From: Spirochaetota bacterium
GTDB taxonomy: Bacteria > Spirochaetota > Spirochaetia > DTKZ01
Direction of reading: 5' to 3'
DNA: 30,496 bases
Assembly (NCBI GenBank): GCA_029562045.1
Contig: JAKQWJ010000174.1
Location: 1-30,496 of the forward strand
Shown: positions 6,037 to 14,243 of the stretch, piece by piece
Numbering within the stretch: position 1 is the stretch's first letter
Layout: the number at the start of each line of letters is the position of its first letter
Notes under the pieces: generated by a model
The model's database searches: none
Told to the model about the DNA's origin: nothing
What the model saw: only the letters and a program-made list of their open reading frames with translations
Translations under genes and position numbers: made by a program

Positions 6037-7926
6037 ATGCAAAGATTCATTTTTCGACACAAAAACAGCCTGATGGTGGTGAACATCGTTTTTATCGTCA
6101 TCGGGTTTTTCAGCCACTGGGTTCTGCGGAACGATACGCTTTTTGACATCGCCATGATGATCGCCTCGGTGGTGGGGGTTCTTCCCATCGCCCTTCAGGC
6201 TTACCAGGCCCTGCGGCTCAAGATCGTCAGCATCGATGTGCTGGTCACCGTGGCGGTCACCGGGGCCTTCATCATCCGCAACTTCGAAGAGTCGGCCATC
6301 GTCATCTTCCTCTTCCTCTTCGGCGCCTTTCTGGAGCAGCGCACCCTGAACAAGACCCGCTCCGCCATCAAGGCCCTGACGGAGATGGCCCCGGAAAGCG
6401 CCCTCCGGCAGACCGGAGACGGCGAGTACGAAGAGGTGGATGTGGACGAGGTGGAGCCCGGAGACATCCTGCTGGTGAAAACCGGGGCCAAGATTCCGGT
6501 GGACGGCACGGTGATCTTCGGCGAGGGCTCCGTGAACGAGGCCGGCATCACCGGGGAGTCGGTGCCGGTGGAGAAGGAGGAGGGACTGAAGGTCTTCGCC
6601 GGAACCATTCTGGAGAACGGCACCATCCGGGTTCGGGCGGACCGGGTGGGGGAAGACACCACGTTCGGCAAAATCATCGAGCTGGTGGAGGAGGCCCAGG
6701 ACGCCAAATCGGAAGCGGAGCGCTTCATCGACCGCTTCTCCCGGTACTACACCCCGGCGGTCCTTCTGGCGGCTTTTGTGGTTTACCTGATCAGCCGCAA
6801 TGTGGAGCTGTCCATCACCATCCTGGTTCTGGGCTGCCCCGGGGCCCTGGTTATCGGTGTTCCGGTGTCCAATGTGGCGGGGATCGGCAACGGGGCCCGC
6901 CACGGGATCCTCCTGAAGGGAAGCGAGGTGATTCACGCCTTCAGCCGGACCGACACCATGGTCTTCGACAAGACCGGGACCCTGACCCAGGGGAACCCCG
7001 CAGTGGCCCGGTCCCTGCACTGCCGGAACGGCACAGTGCAGCCCGGGCTGGGGCCGGAGGAGGACCTGGAGCTGGCTTCCGCCCGGTCCTATCTGGCGGC
7101 GGTGGAGGCCGAATCGGACCATCCCCTGGCCAGGGCGGTTCTGCGGGAACTGGGGGAGGTCCCGGCCCGGCAGGTGGAGAACACCCGGGTTGTCCGGGGA
7201 GCGGGGGTGGTGGCCTCCGTGGACGGGCGGCAGGTGGCGGTGGGGAACCTGGCCCTGATGGAGAAGGAAGAGATCGCCTTGAGTGAGGAGGCGGCCCGGA
7301 GCATCGGCGAACTGGAACGGAGCGGCTCCTCCCTGGTTCTGACGGCGGTGGACGGGCAGCTCCTCTTCATCATGGAGGTGCGGGACCAGATCCGCCCGGG
7401 GGTGGAGGAGGAGCTCCGGCGGCTGAAGAGGCTGGGAGTCAAAAACCTGGTGATGCTCTCCGGGGACAACCAGGGCACGGTGGATGTGGTGGCCGCCGAG
7501 CTGGGCCTGACGGAGGTCCACGGAAACATGCTGCCGGAAGACAAGTCGGCCTTCGTGAAAAAACTGAAGGAGGAGGGCAGGACCGTCACCTTCGTGGGGG
7601 ACGGCATCAACGACAGCCCCTCCCTGGCCCTGGCGGACATCGGCATCGCCATGGGAAGCGGAACCGATGTGGCCATCGAGACCAGCGAGGTGGTGCTGAT
7701 GAACTCCGACTTCCGCCGCCTGGCCCACGCCCTGGGTCTGGCCAAGGCCACCTCCCGGAACATGAGGCAGAACATCGTCATCGCCCTGGGGGTCGTTCTG
7801 TTTCTCTTTTTCAGCCTGATACTCAGCGACTGGATGAACATGTCCATCGGAATGCTCATGCACGAAGGAAGCATCCTGGCGGTGATCCTGAACGGCATGA
7901 GACTTCTGCGATTCAAAAAAAGATAA
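6037..7926 (+). CDS. heavy-metal translocating P1B-type ATPase with CPG motif
   Basis: This 629-residue inner-membrane pump drives a transition metal across the membrane with ATP. Core motifs are intact: TGES (172-175) in the actuator domain, phosphorylated Asp311 in DKTGTLTQ, SDHPL (360-364) with the P1B-specific HP pair, and GDGINDSP starting at 521. The membrane metal motif is Cys267-Pro-Gly rather than Cys-Pro-Cys or Cys-Pro-His. The last membrane segment has HEGS (609-612) and Asn619, resembling the P1B-4 (Co/Fe-type) HEGG motif. The N-terminal metal-binding domain is absent; a separate HMA protein is encoded 24 bp downstream. With the Ric gene upstream, iron or a similar divalent metal is a reasonable guess, but specificity is unproven. 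Confidence 0.9.
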   Translation: MQRFIFRHKNSLMVVNIVFIVIGFFSHWVLRNDTLFDIAMMIASVVGVLPIALQAYQALRLKIVSIDVLVTVAVTGAFIIRNFEESAIVIFLFLFGAFLEQRTLNKTRSAIKALTEMAPESALRQTGDGEYEEVDVDEVEPGDILLVKTGAKIPVDGTVIFGEGSVNEAGITGESVPVEKEEGLKVFAGTILENGTIRVRADRVGEDTTFGKIIELVEEAQDAKSEAERFIDRFSRYYTPAVLLAAFVVYLISRNVELSITILVLGCPGALVIGVPVSNVAGIGNGARHGILLKGSEVIHAFSRTDTMVFDKTGTLTQGNPAVARSLHCRNGTVQPGLGPEEDLELASARSYLAAVEAESDHPLARAVLRELGEVPARQVENTRVVRGAGVVASVDGRQVAVGNLALMEKEEIALSEEAARSIGELERSGSSLVLTAVDGQLLFIMEVRDQIRPGVEEELRRLKRLGVKNLVMLSGDNQGTVDVVAAELGLTEVHGNMLPEDKSAFVKKLKEEGRTVTFVGDGINDSPSLALADIGIAMGSGTDVAIETSEVVLMNSDFRRLAHALGLAKATSRNMRQNIVIALGVVLFLFFSLILSDWMNMSIGMLMHEGSILAVILNGMRLLRFKKR

Positions 7927-7950
7927 ATATAAAGATAAAGGAGAACAATT

Positions 7951-8178
7951 ATGAAATCTGCCAATATTCAGCTGGAAACCCTGACCTGCCCCTCCTGCAT
8001 GCAGAAAATCGAGGCGGCCCTGAAGTCTCTGACGGGGGTGGACAAGGAGAGCGTCTCCGTGTCCTTCAACACCAGCAAGGCCAAGCTGAAGTTCGACGAC
8101 GACGCCCTGAACATCGGAGACATCGAGACGGCCATCACCCGGGTGGGCTACGAGGTGAAGAAGTCTACGGTGAAGTGA
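7951..8178 (+). CDS. stand-alone heavy-metal-associated (HMA) domain protein
   Basis: This 75-residue protein is a single ferredoxin-like HMA domain. The metal-binding pair is TCPSC with Cys13 and Cys16, and the rest (GVDKESVSVSFNTSKAKLKF, DIETAITRVGYEV) follows the beta-alpha-beta-beta-alpha-beta pattern. It lies 24 bp after the P-type ATPase gene with AAAGGAG as ribosome binding site. Most P1B ATPases carry this domain at the N-terminus; here it is separate, so it probably acts as a diffusible metallochaperone or regulatory subunit for that pump. Confidence 0.88.
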   Translation: MKSANIQLETLTCPSCMQKIEAALKSLTGVDKESVSVSFNTSKAKLKFDDDALNIGDIETAITRVGYEVKKSTVK

Positions 8179-8243
8179 GGCTTTCGCGGAGGCGCGGGGT
8201 CGTAATATAGAATATCGGAGCTTCGCACAAGGACGAGGACGGT

Positions 8244-8558
8244 ATGTATTTTGAACCTTTCATCATAGGCATTGCGTCGTTTTTCATCATCGGTCTTTTT
8301 CATCCCATCGTGATAAAGACCGAGTATTACTTCAGCCATAAGGTGTGGCCGGTGTTTCTCGTTTTTGGACTGCTCTGCATTGTGGTGACCCTGGTTTTTT
8401 ACTGGAACATCATCGTCAACACCGTAATCGCCCTGATGGGCTTTTCCTCGTTCTGGAGCATCAAAGAGCTTTTCGAACAGAAGGAAAGGGTTGAAAAGGG
8501 CTGGTTTCCGAAAAACCCCAGGCGAAAGGTACCCTGCTCCACTGATGATAAAACATGA
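8244..8558 (+). CDS. DUF4491 family small membrane protein
   Basis: This 104-residue inner-membrane protein fits the DUF4491 family of unknown function. It has three hydrophobic segments (about residues 4-22, 35-53 and 54-72). Family-like motifs include LFHPIVIKTEYYF near the first helix and EQKERVEKGWFPKNPRRK near the end. The ribosome binding site is in AAGGACGAGGACGGT before the ATG. The next gene's nearest in-frame start overlaps its stop, so the two may be co-transcribed. No function can be deduced. Confidence 0.75.
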   Translation: MYFEPFIIGIASFFIIGLFHPIVIKTEYYFSHKVWPVFLVFGLLCIVVTLVFYWNIIVNTVIALMGFSSFWSIKELFEQKERVEKGWFPKNPRRKVPCSTDDKT

Positions 8559-8572
8559 GGGGACGGACAAGT

Positions 8573-9487
8573 ATGAGCCGGCGTAAATTAGCCTCACTCC
8601 TGCTGACAGGGACTCTCAGCCTGTGGGGGTTCCGGGCCTATAGTGATGAGGCGCTGGGGACGAAACCGGGATACCTGATCTTCGCCCCCAGCCGGGTTCC
8701 CAACCAGGAGGCGGTCACCCGACGGATCTGGGCGCCGGGGCTGGACGAGGGCTTCGTTCCCCAGGGGCTCGCCGTGGCGGAGGGGGATCTTTTCCTGTCG
8801 GCCTATAAAAGCGCCGACACCAAAGTGGGAACCGGGCCCTGCCGGGTATATCGGATCGATCCTGAAACCGGAGAGTACACGGGCTTCTTCGACATGCCGC
8901 CGGACTGCGGCCACGCCGGCGGGCTTGCCTGGGTCGGGGAGGGGCGCCTGGTGGTGGCCGATACCCGGCGGCTCTACCTGGTGGATGCGGAAAAAGCCCT
9001 GGCGGCGGGGAAGGCGGAGGGGCCGGCGCTGCGATCCGTGACTCTCGCCGGGGAGCTCAAGGGCTCTTTCATCGCCTTCGACGGCGCGGATCTCTGGACG
9101 GGAGTCCATGACAAAGGCGCCGCTGCGTCCCGGCTCTACCGGCTTCCCCTGTCGATTTTCGACGGTCCCGTCCCCGGGGGAGGCCTTGCCGAAGAGCGGG
9201 CCCTGGGTTCGATTCCGGTCCCGGTCATGGCCCAGGGGGCGGCCTTCGACAGCCGGGGAAACCTCTGGACCAGTTCCAGCAGCAGCCGTTTCGGGAGCCT
9301 CTACCGGCTGGACCCGCGAACCGGGGAGCCCCTGGCACAGTACACCACGGTTATCGGAATCGAAGGACTGAGCTTCGACGCCGCCGGACTGCTGTGGTCC
9401 GTCTCCGAAGCGGGCACCCGGCGCTGGCTGCGCTGGTCCATGACCTACCCCTTCATCTTTCAGCTGGATCTGAACAAGCTCCGATAG
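8573..9487 (+). CDS. secreted beta-propeller (SMP-30/NHL-like) protein
   Basis: This 304-residue protein has a signal peptide (MSRRKLASLLLTGTLSLWGF, then RAYS before DEA) and repeated strand patterns typical of six-bladed propellers of the gluconolactonase/SMP-30 kind. Examples are VPQGLAVAEGDLFLSAY, CGHAGGLAWVGEGRLVVAD, GSFIAFDGADLWTGVH, AQGAAFDSRGNLWTSSS and IEGLSFDAAGLLWSVSE. It probably acts in the periplasm as a binding or hydrolytic protein; the metal ligands of SMP-30 enzymes cannot be verified here. The ATG at 8573 with GAGGGGA at 8557-8563 is chosen over ATG at 8555, which overlaps the upstream stop. Substrate unknown. Confidence 0.65.
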   Translation: MSRRKLASLLLTGTLSLWGFRAYSDEALGTKPGYLIFAPSRVPNQEAVTRRIWAPGLDEGFVPQGLAVAEGDLFLSAYKSADTKVGTGPCRVYRIDPETGEYTGFFDMPPDCGHAGGLAWVGEGRLVVADTRRLYLVDAEKALAAGKAEGPALRSVTLAGELKGSFIAFDGADLWTGVHDKGAAASRLYRLPLSIFDGPVPGGGLAEERALGSIPVPVMAQGAAFDSRGNLWTSSSSSRFGSLYRLDPRTGEPLAQYTTVIGIEGLSFDAAGLLWSVSEAGTRRWLRWSMTYPFIFQLDLNKLR

Positions 9488-9532
9488 GGCCGCTCCGGCA
9501 TTGACCCCTCCGTCCGGCATGAGTAGCTTAGA

Positions 9533-9585
9533 TGCATGGATGCCGAGGATTCAGTGCATGGATGCGGGATCCGCCGGGTGGATGC
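9533..9585. repeat. iterated TGCATGGATGC repeats upstream of folE
   Basis: TGCATGGATGC occurs at 9533-9543 and 9555-9565, exactly 22 bp apart (two helical turns), and a shorter TGGATGC lies at 9579-9585. Each long copy is itself an inverted repeat (GCAT-GG-ATGC). They sit in the 204-bp gap before the GTP cyclohydrolase gene, so they may be binding sites for a regulator. They could also be chance low-complexity sequence. Confidence 0.35.
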
Positions 9586-9691
9586 GGCGACTGACGGGTT
9601 TCGGACATTCCCGACGATGCATCATGACAGTTCAAATAGTCCCTTCCTTCCAGATAAAAAGACATCGGATAAAACACAGAAGGATCGCATT

Positions 9692-10336
9692 ATGGACGGA
9701 CAGAGCGCGACAGCGACTGACGACACGACAACCGGGAGACATGTGTCCCCCGAGCAGTTCGCCCGGTTTGAAAAATACGCCGGCGAAATTTTCAGCGCCT
9801 TCGGAATGGACCTGGACACCGAATCCACCCGGGACACTCCCCGGCGCTTCATCCGGGCCCTCTACGATATCACCAAGGGCTACGACGGTGACGACAAGGT
9901 TCTGAAAGCCTTTGGCACCGAGTGCCGTTCCCTCAGGGGATGCACATCCAATCAGGTCATTCAGGGCCCCATACCTTTTTATGCCCTCTGCGAACACCAT
10001 GCCCTGCCCTTTTTCGGCCGCGCCTATGTGGGCTACATCCCGGGAGAGAGGATCATCGGGATATCCAAACTGACCCGCATCGTGCGGCTTTACTCCCGGC
10101 GCTTCGCCGTTCAGGAGCGCATCGGTCCGGAGGTTGCGGACCGGCTGCAGGCCATGATCGCGCCCCGGGGGATCGCCGTTTACCTGGAGGCCCAGCATCT
10201 CTGCATGGCCATGCGGGGGGTGCGGGAGGAACTGCCCCTGACCCGGACCACCGTCTGGCGGGGGGCCTACGATGAGGACCCGGCTCTGCGGGCGGAGTTC
10301 TTCGCCGCCGGCGGGCTGCAGGGATATGAAAGGTGA
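9692..10336 (+). CDS. folE: GTP cyclohydrolase I
   Basis: This 214-residue cytoplasmic enzyme converts GTP to 7,8-dihydroneopterin triphosphate, the first step of folate and pterin synthesis. The catalytic zinc ligands are all present: Cys100 and His103 in LCEHHALPF and Cys171 in QHLCMAMRGVR. Other signatures are GYIPGERIIGISKLTRIVRL, SRRFAVQER and DTPRRF. A longer open frame begins at 9536, but the ATG at 9692 has AGAAGGA (9678-9684) and gives the usual family length. The gene overlaps the following reductase gene by 11 bp, so the two are translationally coupled and probably work in one pterin pathway. Confidence 0.95.
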   Translation: MDGQSATATDDTTTGRHVSPEQFARFEKYAGEIFSAFGMDLDTESTRDTPRRFIRALYDITKGYDGDDKVLKAFGTECRSLRGCTSNQVIQGPIPFYALCEHHALPFFGRAYVGYIPGERIIGISKLTRIVRLYSRRFAVQERIGPEVADRLQAMIAPRGIAVYLEAQHLCMAMRGVREELPLTRTTVWRGAYDEDPALRAEFFAAGGLQGYER

Positions 10337-11090
10337 ACCGCTGGTCCTGATCACCGGCGGGGCGAGGCGCATCGGCCGCGCCCTGGCCCTGGCTGCCGCC
10401 CGGGAGGGCTTCGATGTGGCGGTCCACTACAACCATTCCCGGAAGGAGGCGGAGACCCTTGCCGGGGAGATAGAGGCCCTGGGGCGGAAGGCGGCGCTTC
10501 TGCGGGCGGATCTTTCCCGACCCGCCGAGATCGAGGACCTGGCGGCGGAGCTGGCGGGTCTTTCCGGCCTGTACGCCCTGGTGAACAACGCCTCCATCTA
10601 CGAAAAGGTCTCCTGGCGGGAGACGGACCGGGAAAACTGGGATCGGCATATCATGATCAACCTGACGGCCCCCTTCCTTCTGAGTCAGGCCTTCGCCCGG
10701 GCGCGTGGGGCGGGACAGCCGGCGCAGCCGGCACAGCCGGTCCAGCAGGCGCAGCCGGGACGAAAGGGCAGGATCATCAATCTCCTGGACTGGCGGGTGG
10801 ACCGGGCCGAGCCAGGTCACTTCCCCTACAGCGTCTCCAAGGCGGGCCTGGCCTCCATGACCCGGAACCTGGCCCTGGCTCTGGCGCCGGACATCGCCGT
10901 CAACGCCATCGCCCTGGGGGATATTCTGCCCCCTACCGATGGGACAGCCGGCGGCCCGGCGGACAGGATTCCCGCCCGGCGCCGGGCTTTCCTGAACGAG
11001 GTGGAGGAGGCTTTTCTCTTTCTGCTGAAGGGGCCGGAGTTCATGAGCGGCGAAATCCTCCGTCTGGACGGGGGGAAGCATCTGTTGTAG
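10326..11090 (+). CDS. pteridine reductase-type short-chain dehydrogenase (FolM/PTR1-like)
   Basis: This 254-residue NAD(P)H-dependent reductase has the TGGARRIG cofactor motif (residues 10-17), like the TGxxxRxG of pteridine reductases, plus LVNNAS. The classical catalytic Ser is replaced by Asp155, 13 residues before Tyr168 in YSVSK (Lys172). That Asp-Tyr-Lys arrangement is the hallmark of PTR1 and FolM. It probably reduces dihydropterin or dihydrofolate to the tetrahydro form. Coupling to folE supports this. Odd feature: a Gln/Pro/Ala repeat insert (QPAQPAQPVQQAQP, residues 131-144), encoded by a 9-bp tandem repeat, between the central helix and the catalytic strand. Confidence 0.85.
   Translation: MKGEPLVLITGGARRIGRALALAAAREGFDVAVHYNHSRKEAETLAGEIEALGRKAALLRADLSRPAEIEDLAAELAGLSGLYALVNNASIYEKVSWRETDRENWDRHIMINLTAPFLLSQAFARARGAGQPAQPAQPVQQAQPGRKGRIINLLDWRVDRAEPGHFPYSVSKAGLASMTRNLALALAPDIAVNAIALGDILPPTDGTAGGPADRIPARRRAFLNEVEEAFLFLLKGPEFMSGEILRLDGGKHLL
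10716..10757 (+). repeat. 9-bp tandem repeat inside the pteridine reductase gene
   Basis: Units of the form CAGCCGGCN encode the Gln-Pro-Ala repeat of the reductase. About four units are seen, one interrupted. Each unit is three codons, so gain or loss of units would not shift the frame. Confidence 0.6.
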
Positions 11091-11209
11091 GAGGCGCCGA
11101 AATGGGCGGTTACTGCCGACGGGCCTGCATTGGGGGCGGCAGAGGGATACGGCGGCCCCGGCTCTCATGAAGATGCAAGGGATTTTAAAAAAATCTCGAG
11201 GAGGAATGC

Positions 11210-12382
11210 ATGAAACACTACAAATACCTCATCGTCGGCGGGGGCATAAGCACCGACGCCGCGGTTCGGGGGATCCGGGAAATGGACTCCGTCGGATCCA
11301 TCGGAGTCATCAGCAGCGAGACAGATCCCCCCTATAAGAGGCCCTATCTCTCCAAAAAGCTCTGGTCCGGCAAGCCTCTTGAAAAAGTCTATCTGCATAC
11401 CGACAGCCTCAAGGTCGACCTGATGTTGGGCCGGACGGCGACGATGCTGGACCCCCAACAAAAGCGGCTGACCGACGACCGGAGAGACACCTTTGCCTAC
11501 GACCGGATTCTTCTGGCCACGGGGGGGTCTCCAAACCACCTGCCTTTCGGAAACGGGCGAATCATCTATTACCGGACCCTTCGGGACTATTTTCGACTCA
11601 AGGAGCTCAGCGGGGAGGCGGAGAGTTTTCTCGTTGTGGGCGGAGGTTTCATCGGCGCCGAGGTCGCGGCCTCTCTCAGAATTGCGGGGAAGAAGGTCAC
11701 CATGATTTTTCCCGAGAAAAGCATCGGCTCCCGGGTCTATCCCCGGGACCTGTCCCTCTACATCACCGATTATTACCGCCGGAAGGGTGTGGAAATTCTG
11801 GCCGGTGAAACGGTGAAAAATATCGAGGAGGGTGACGGCAAAACCGTCGTAACCATCGGCACGGGGGAGAAACTCATGGTTGATGGAGTGGTGGCGGGCA
11901 TCGGTATTCATCCCAACGTGGAGCTGGCGGAACGGGCGTCCCTGACGGTGGACCAGGGGATCCAGGTGGACCGGTATCTGAGAGCCTCCAGCAAGGACAT
12001 TTACGCCGCCAGGGATGTGGCCACCTTTCCTTCGGAGTTCCTGGGCCGCCGGGTCCGGCTGGAGCACGAGGATAACGCCGCCGCCATGGGGAGGACCGCC
12101 GGCAGGAATATGGCCGGCGCCGAAGAAGCCTACACCCATATCCCCATGTTCTATTCGGATCTCTTCGAGCTGGGTTATGAAGCGGTGGGGGACCTGGACA
12201 GCCGCCTCGAGACCGTCGCCTTCTGGGAGAAGCCCATGGAGAAGGGGGTCGTCTACTATCTGGATCAGGGCAGGGTGAAGGGAGTCCTTCTGTGGAACGT
12301 CTGGGACTCTGTGGATAAGGCCCGGGCCCTGATGCGGGAAGGGGCCTCGTTCAGTCCCGGGGAACTGGCGGGCAAAATTTGA
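11210..12382 (+). CDS. FAD-dependent NAD(P)H oxidoreductase (AIF/ferredoxin reductase-like)
   Basis: This 390-residue two-dinucleotide-domain flavoprotein begins with the FAD motif VGGGIS (residues 9-14). PYKRPYLSKKLW (41-52) is the segment typical of AIF/BphA4-type reductases. An ATG motif (LLATGGSP) and an NAD(P)H-binding VVGGGFIGAE (142-151) follow. The C-terminal part with MFYSDLFELGYEAVGDLDS resembles AIF. The first motif is GGGIST where GxGxxG or GxGxxA is usual, and the later motif is AARDVA where AAGDVA is usual. It probably transfers electrons from NAD(P)H to an unknown acceptor; no redox partner lies nearby. GAGGAGG at 11198-11204 supports the start. Confidence 0.82.
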   Translation: MKHYKYLIVGGGISTDAAVRGIREMDSVGSIGVISSETDPPYKRPYLSKKLWSGKPLEKVYLHTDSLKVDLMLGRTATMLDPQQKRLTDDRRDTFAYDRILLATGGSPNHLPFGNGRIIYYRTLRDYFRLKELSGEAESFLVVGGGFIGAEVAASLRIAGKKVTMIFPEKSIGSRVYPRDLSLYITDYYRRKGVEILAGETVKNIEEGDGKTVVTIGTGEKLMVDGVVAGIGIHPNVELAERASLTVDQGIQVDRYLRASSKDIYAARDVATFPSEFLGRRVRLEHEDNAAAMGRTAGRNMAGAEEAYTHIPMFYSDLFELGYEAVGDLDSRLETVAFWEKPMEKGVVYYLDQGRVKGVLLWNVWDSVDKARALMREGASFSPGELAGKI

Positions 12383-12397
12383 AGGCCCGCGGAGCGG

Positions 12398-12417
12398 TTT
12401 CCTCCTTCGGGGGGAGA
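12398..12417. terminator. UUCG-capped hairpin between convergent genes
   Basis: TTTCCTCC (12398-12405) pairs with GGGGGAGA (12410-12417), including two G-U pairs, around a TTCG tetraloop closed by C and G. It lies between the convergent oxidoreductase and cyclase genes. No T-run follows, so it may mark a processed 3' end rather than an intrinsic terminator. Confidence 0.35.
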
Positions 12418-12474
12418 CCCCGCCGCCGGCCCTGGCGAGGGTCGCGTCCCTGAGCGGGAGGGGCGTTCTCCGGG

Positions 12475-14100
12475 CTAGTCCCGGATCCTGGTCACGGCCC
12501 AGACCGTCAGGGCCGAATCGATGCCCTTCAGCTGCACCCCTGAAATCGGGGACGCCTCGACGGAGTCCCGGATTATCTCGTAGGTTTCCGGGCTCACCAG
12601 GACCTGACCCGCCTTGGCGACCCCGCAGATCCGGGCCCCCAGGTTCGCGGTGTGGCCGATGATGGTGTAATCGGTGCGCTGTTCATAGCCGAACTCTCCG
12701 ACGATGACCTCCCCGGTGGCGATGCCGATCCCCAGGGCGGCGGGTTTGACGCCCCGGGCGATCCATTCATCCATGAGCTTCCGATGCTCTTTCTGCATCT
12801 CCAGGCCCACCCGCACCGCCCGCAGGGCGTGATCGGGCTGGGGCAGAGGCGCTCCAAAGAGGGCCATGACCTCGTCGCCGATGAACTTGTCCAGGGTTCC
12901 CTCGTGGGCGTGCAGGACCCGCGCCATGCGGCCGAGATAGTCGTTGATGAACTCCACCAGCATTTCGGGCTGGAGCTGCTGCGCCAGCTGGGTGGAGCCC
13001 CGCAGATCGCCGTAGAGCACGGTCAGAGTCACCCTCTCCCCTTCCAGGATGGCCACATCCGGCTGGGCCAGAAGGCGCTCCAGAACCCGGGAGTCCACGG
13101 AGCGGCCCAGGACATTCCGCAGACGCCGCTGTTCCAGGCTTTCGAAAATCGCCGTGTCCATCTGACTCACCACGGCCATCAGGAGCCGCCGGTGGTCTTC
13201 GGTGAACCGACGCCGGGGGTCGCGGATGATGCCGCCGAAGACCCCGATGATTTCGTCCCGCAGAATCAGCGGAACCGCCACGATGGTGCACCGGGAGGAT
13301 TCCCAGGTGTCGCAGATCAGTTCCGATCGCCTGATGGCCGTGTAGGCCACCCGGTTTATCGCCTCGCTGTAAACCGATTCGTTCAGAAGATCGTTGTGAG
13401 TCGCGGAGCGCATCTCCAGCTGCCGGCCTTTTTTATCGTAAAGCATCACGAATCCCATGTCGGTTTCGATGATCCGGCTGAGCTCCTGCAGAACCAGATC
13501 GAGCATTTCGTCGAAGGGCAGCTGACGGTCCCGGATGTTGTCGAAATAATAAATCGTTTCCAGTTCCTTGTTGCGCTGGACCAGATCGTGATGGGCGTAA
13601 GCCTGAACGATGGCGGAGTCGATCTGGCTCTCGGCGATGCGCATCAGCGGGAGCTCCTCCTCGTCCATGGCCGGTTCCCGGCGGGCCATCCGTATCAGAC
13701 CCAGAGGCACATTATCCATGAAAACCGGAAGTTCCGCCACGCGGAAGGTCGGAGGCAGTGCGGCCGCGGCCTCCGCGGGAAGGGCCTCCTCCGCCGTGAG
13801 AAGGCGGATCACCCCGTCCCGCATCCCTTCCGGGATGGCCGCCCCCGAGAGAAGGGCTGAGACGTCCCGCAGAAGGGGGTCCCGCTCCTGGGTCGCCTTC
13901 AATTCAAACTCCCCCGTTTTCCGGGCCACCACGTAAAACAGGCAGAGGCCTGCGTTGAAATGATCGCTCATGACGCGGGTCAGGCCGGAAAAAATGGCCG
14001 CCGGACCGGAGGAAAGGTCCCGTACCCTGTCGATGTCCCGGATTATCTCCAGGGCTTTTTCGCTGAACACAAGCCGTTTCTTCAGTTCGCTGTCGCTCAT
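12475..14100 (-). CDS. GAF-GAF-class III adenylate cyclase
   Basis: This 541-residue cytoplasmic protein has two GAF-like sensory domains (about residues 15-165 and 185-325) and a C-terminal class III cyclase domain (355-541). Cyclase residues are complete: metal-binding Asp365 (YGDLRGST) and Asp409 (FIGDE), adenine-reading Lys405 and Asp477 (TDYT), and transition-state Asn486 and Arg490 (NLGAR). Lys plus Asp predicts ATP, so cAMP is the expected product, made in response to a ligand or redox cue sensed by GAF. A longer frame starts near 14244, but GGAGG (14108-14112) and the promoter at 14244-14272 favour the ATG at 14100. Confidence 0.9.
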   Translation of the reverse strand: MSDSELKKRLVFSEKALEIIRDIDRVRDLSSGPAAIFSGLTRVMSDHFNAGLCLFYVVARKTGEFELKATQERDPLLRDVSALLSGAAIPEGMRDGVIRLLTAEEALPAEAAAALPPTFRVAELPVFMDNVPLGLIRMARREPAMDEEELPLMRIAESQIDSAIVQAYAHHDLVQRNKELETIYYFDNIRDRQLPFDEMLDLVLQELSRIIETDMGFVMLYDKKGRQLEMRSATHNDLLNESVYSEAINRVAYTAIRRSELICDTWESSRCTIVAVPLILRDEIIGVFGGIIRDPRRRFTEDHRRLLMAVVSQMDTAIFESLEQRRLRNVLGRSVDSRVLERLLAQPDVAILEGERVTLTVLYGDLRGSTQLAQQLQPEMLVEFINDYLGRMARVLHAHEGTLDKFIGDEVMALFGAPLPQPDHALRAVRVGLEMQKEHRKLMDEWIARGVKPAALGIGIATGEVIVGEFGYEQRTDYTIIGHTANLGARICGVAKAGQVLVSPETYEIIRDSVEASPISGVQLKGIDSALTVWAVTRIRD

Positions 14101-14243
14101 GCCATGGCCTCCAAAAACCCGTGGGGGGCGCCTCTTCTGCGGTTTTCCGTGGCGCATCATGCATCCGGCAACGTCGGCCCCCCGGGGTTTCCCGGCGATG
14201 CTGCCGGCTCCGATTCGGATGGTCATTCCATGGATCTCCATCA

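Noticed and set aside
5719..7863. 714-codon open frame on the minus strand opposite the metal ATPase
   Set aside because: It lies antisense to a P-type ATPase with all motifs intact. Its translation is rich in His, Gly, Gln and Pro with no recognisable domain, as expected for the complement of a GC-rich gene.
9536..9691. Longer N-terminus for GTP cyclohydrolase I
   Set aside because: The extra 52 residues run through the TGCATGGATGC repeats and have no family similarity, while ATG 9692 has a good ribosome binding site.
10326..11090. Inactive SDR because the catalytic serine is missing
   Set aside because: The Asp at that position is the normal state in PTR1 and FolM pteridine reductases, so the enzyme is expected to be active.
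12652..13860. 402-codon plus-strand open frame opposite the cyclase
   Set aside because: The minus strand encodes a complete adenylate cyclase with all catalytic residues; the opposite frame has shadow composition.
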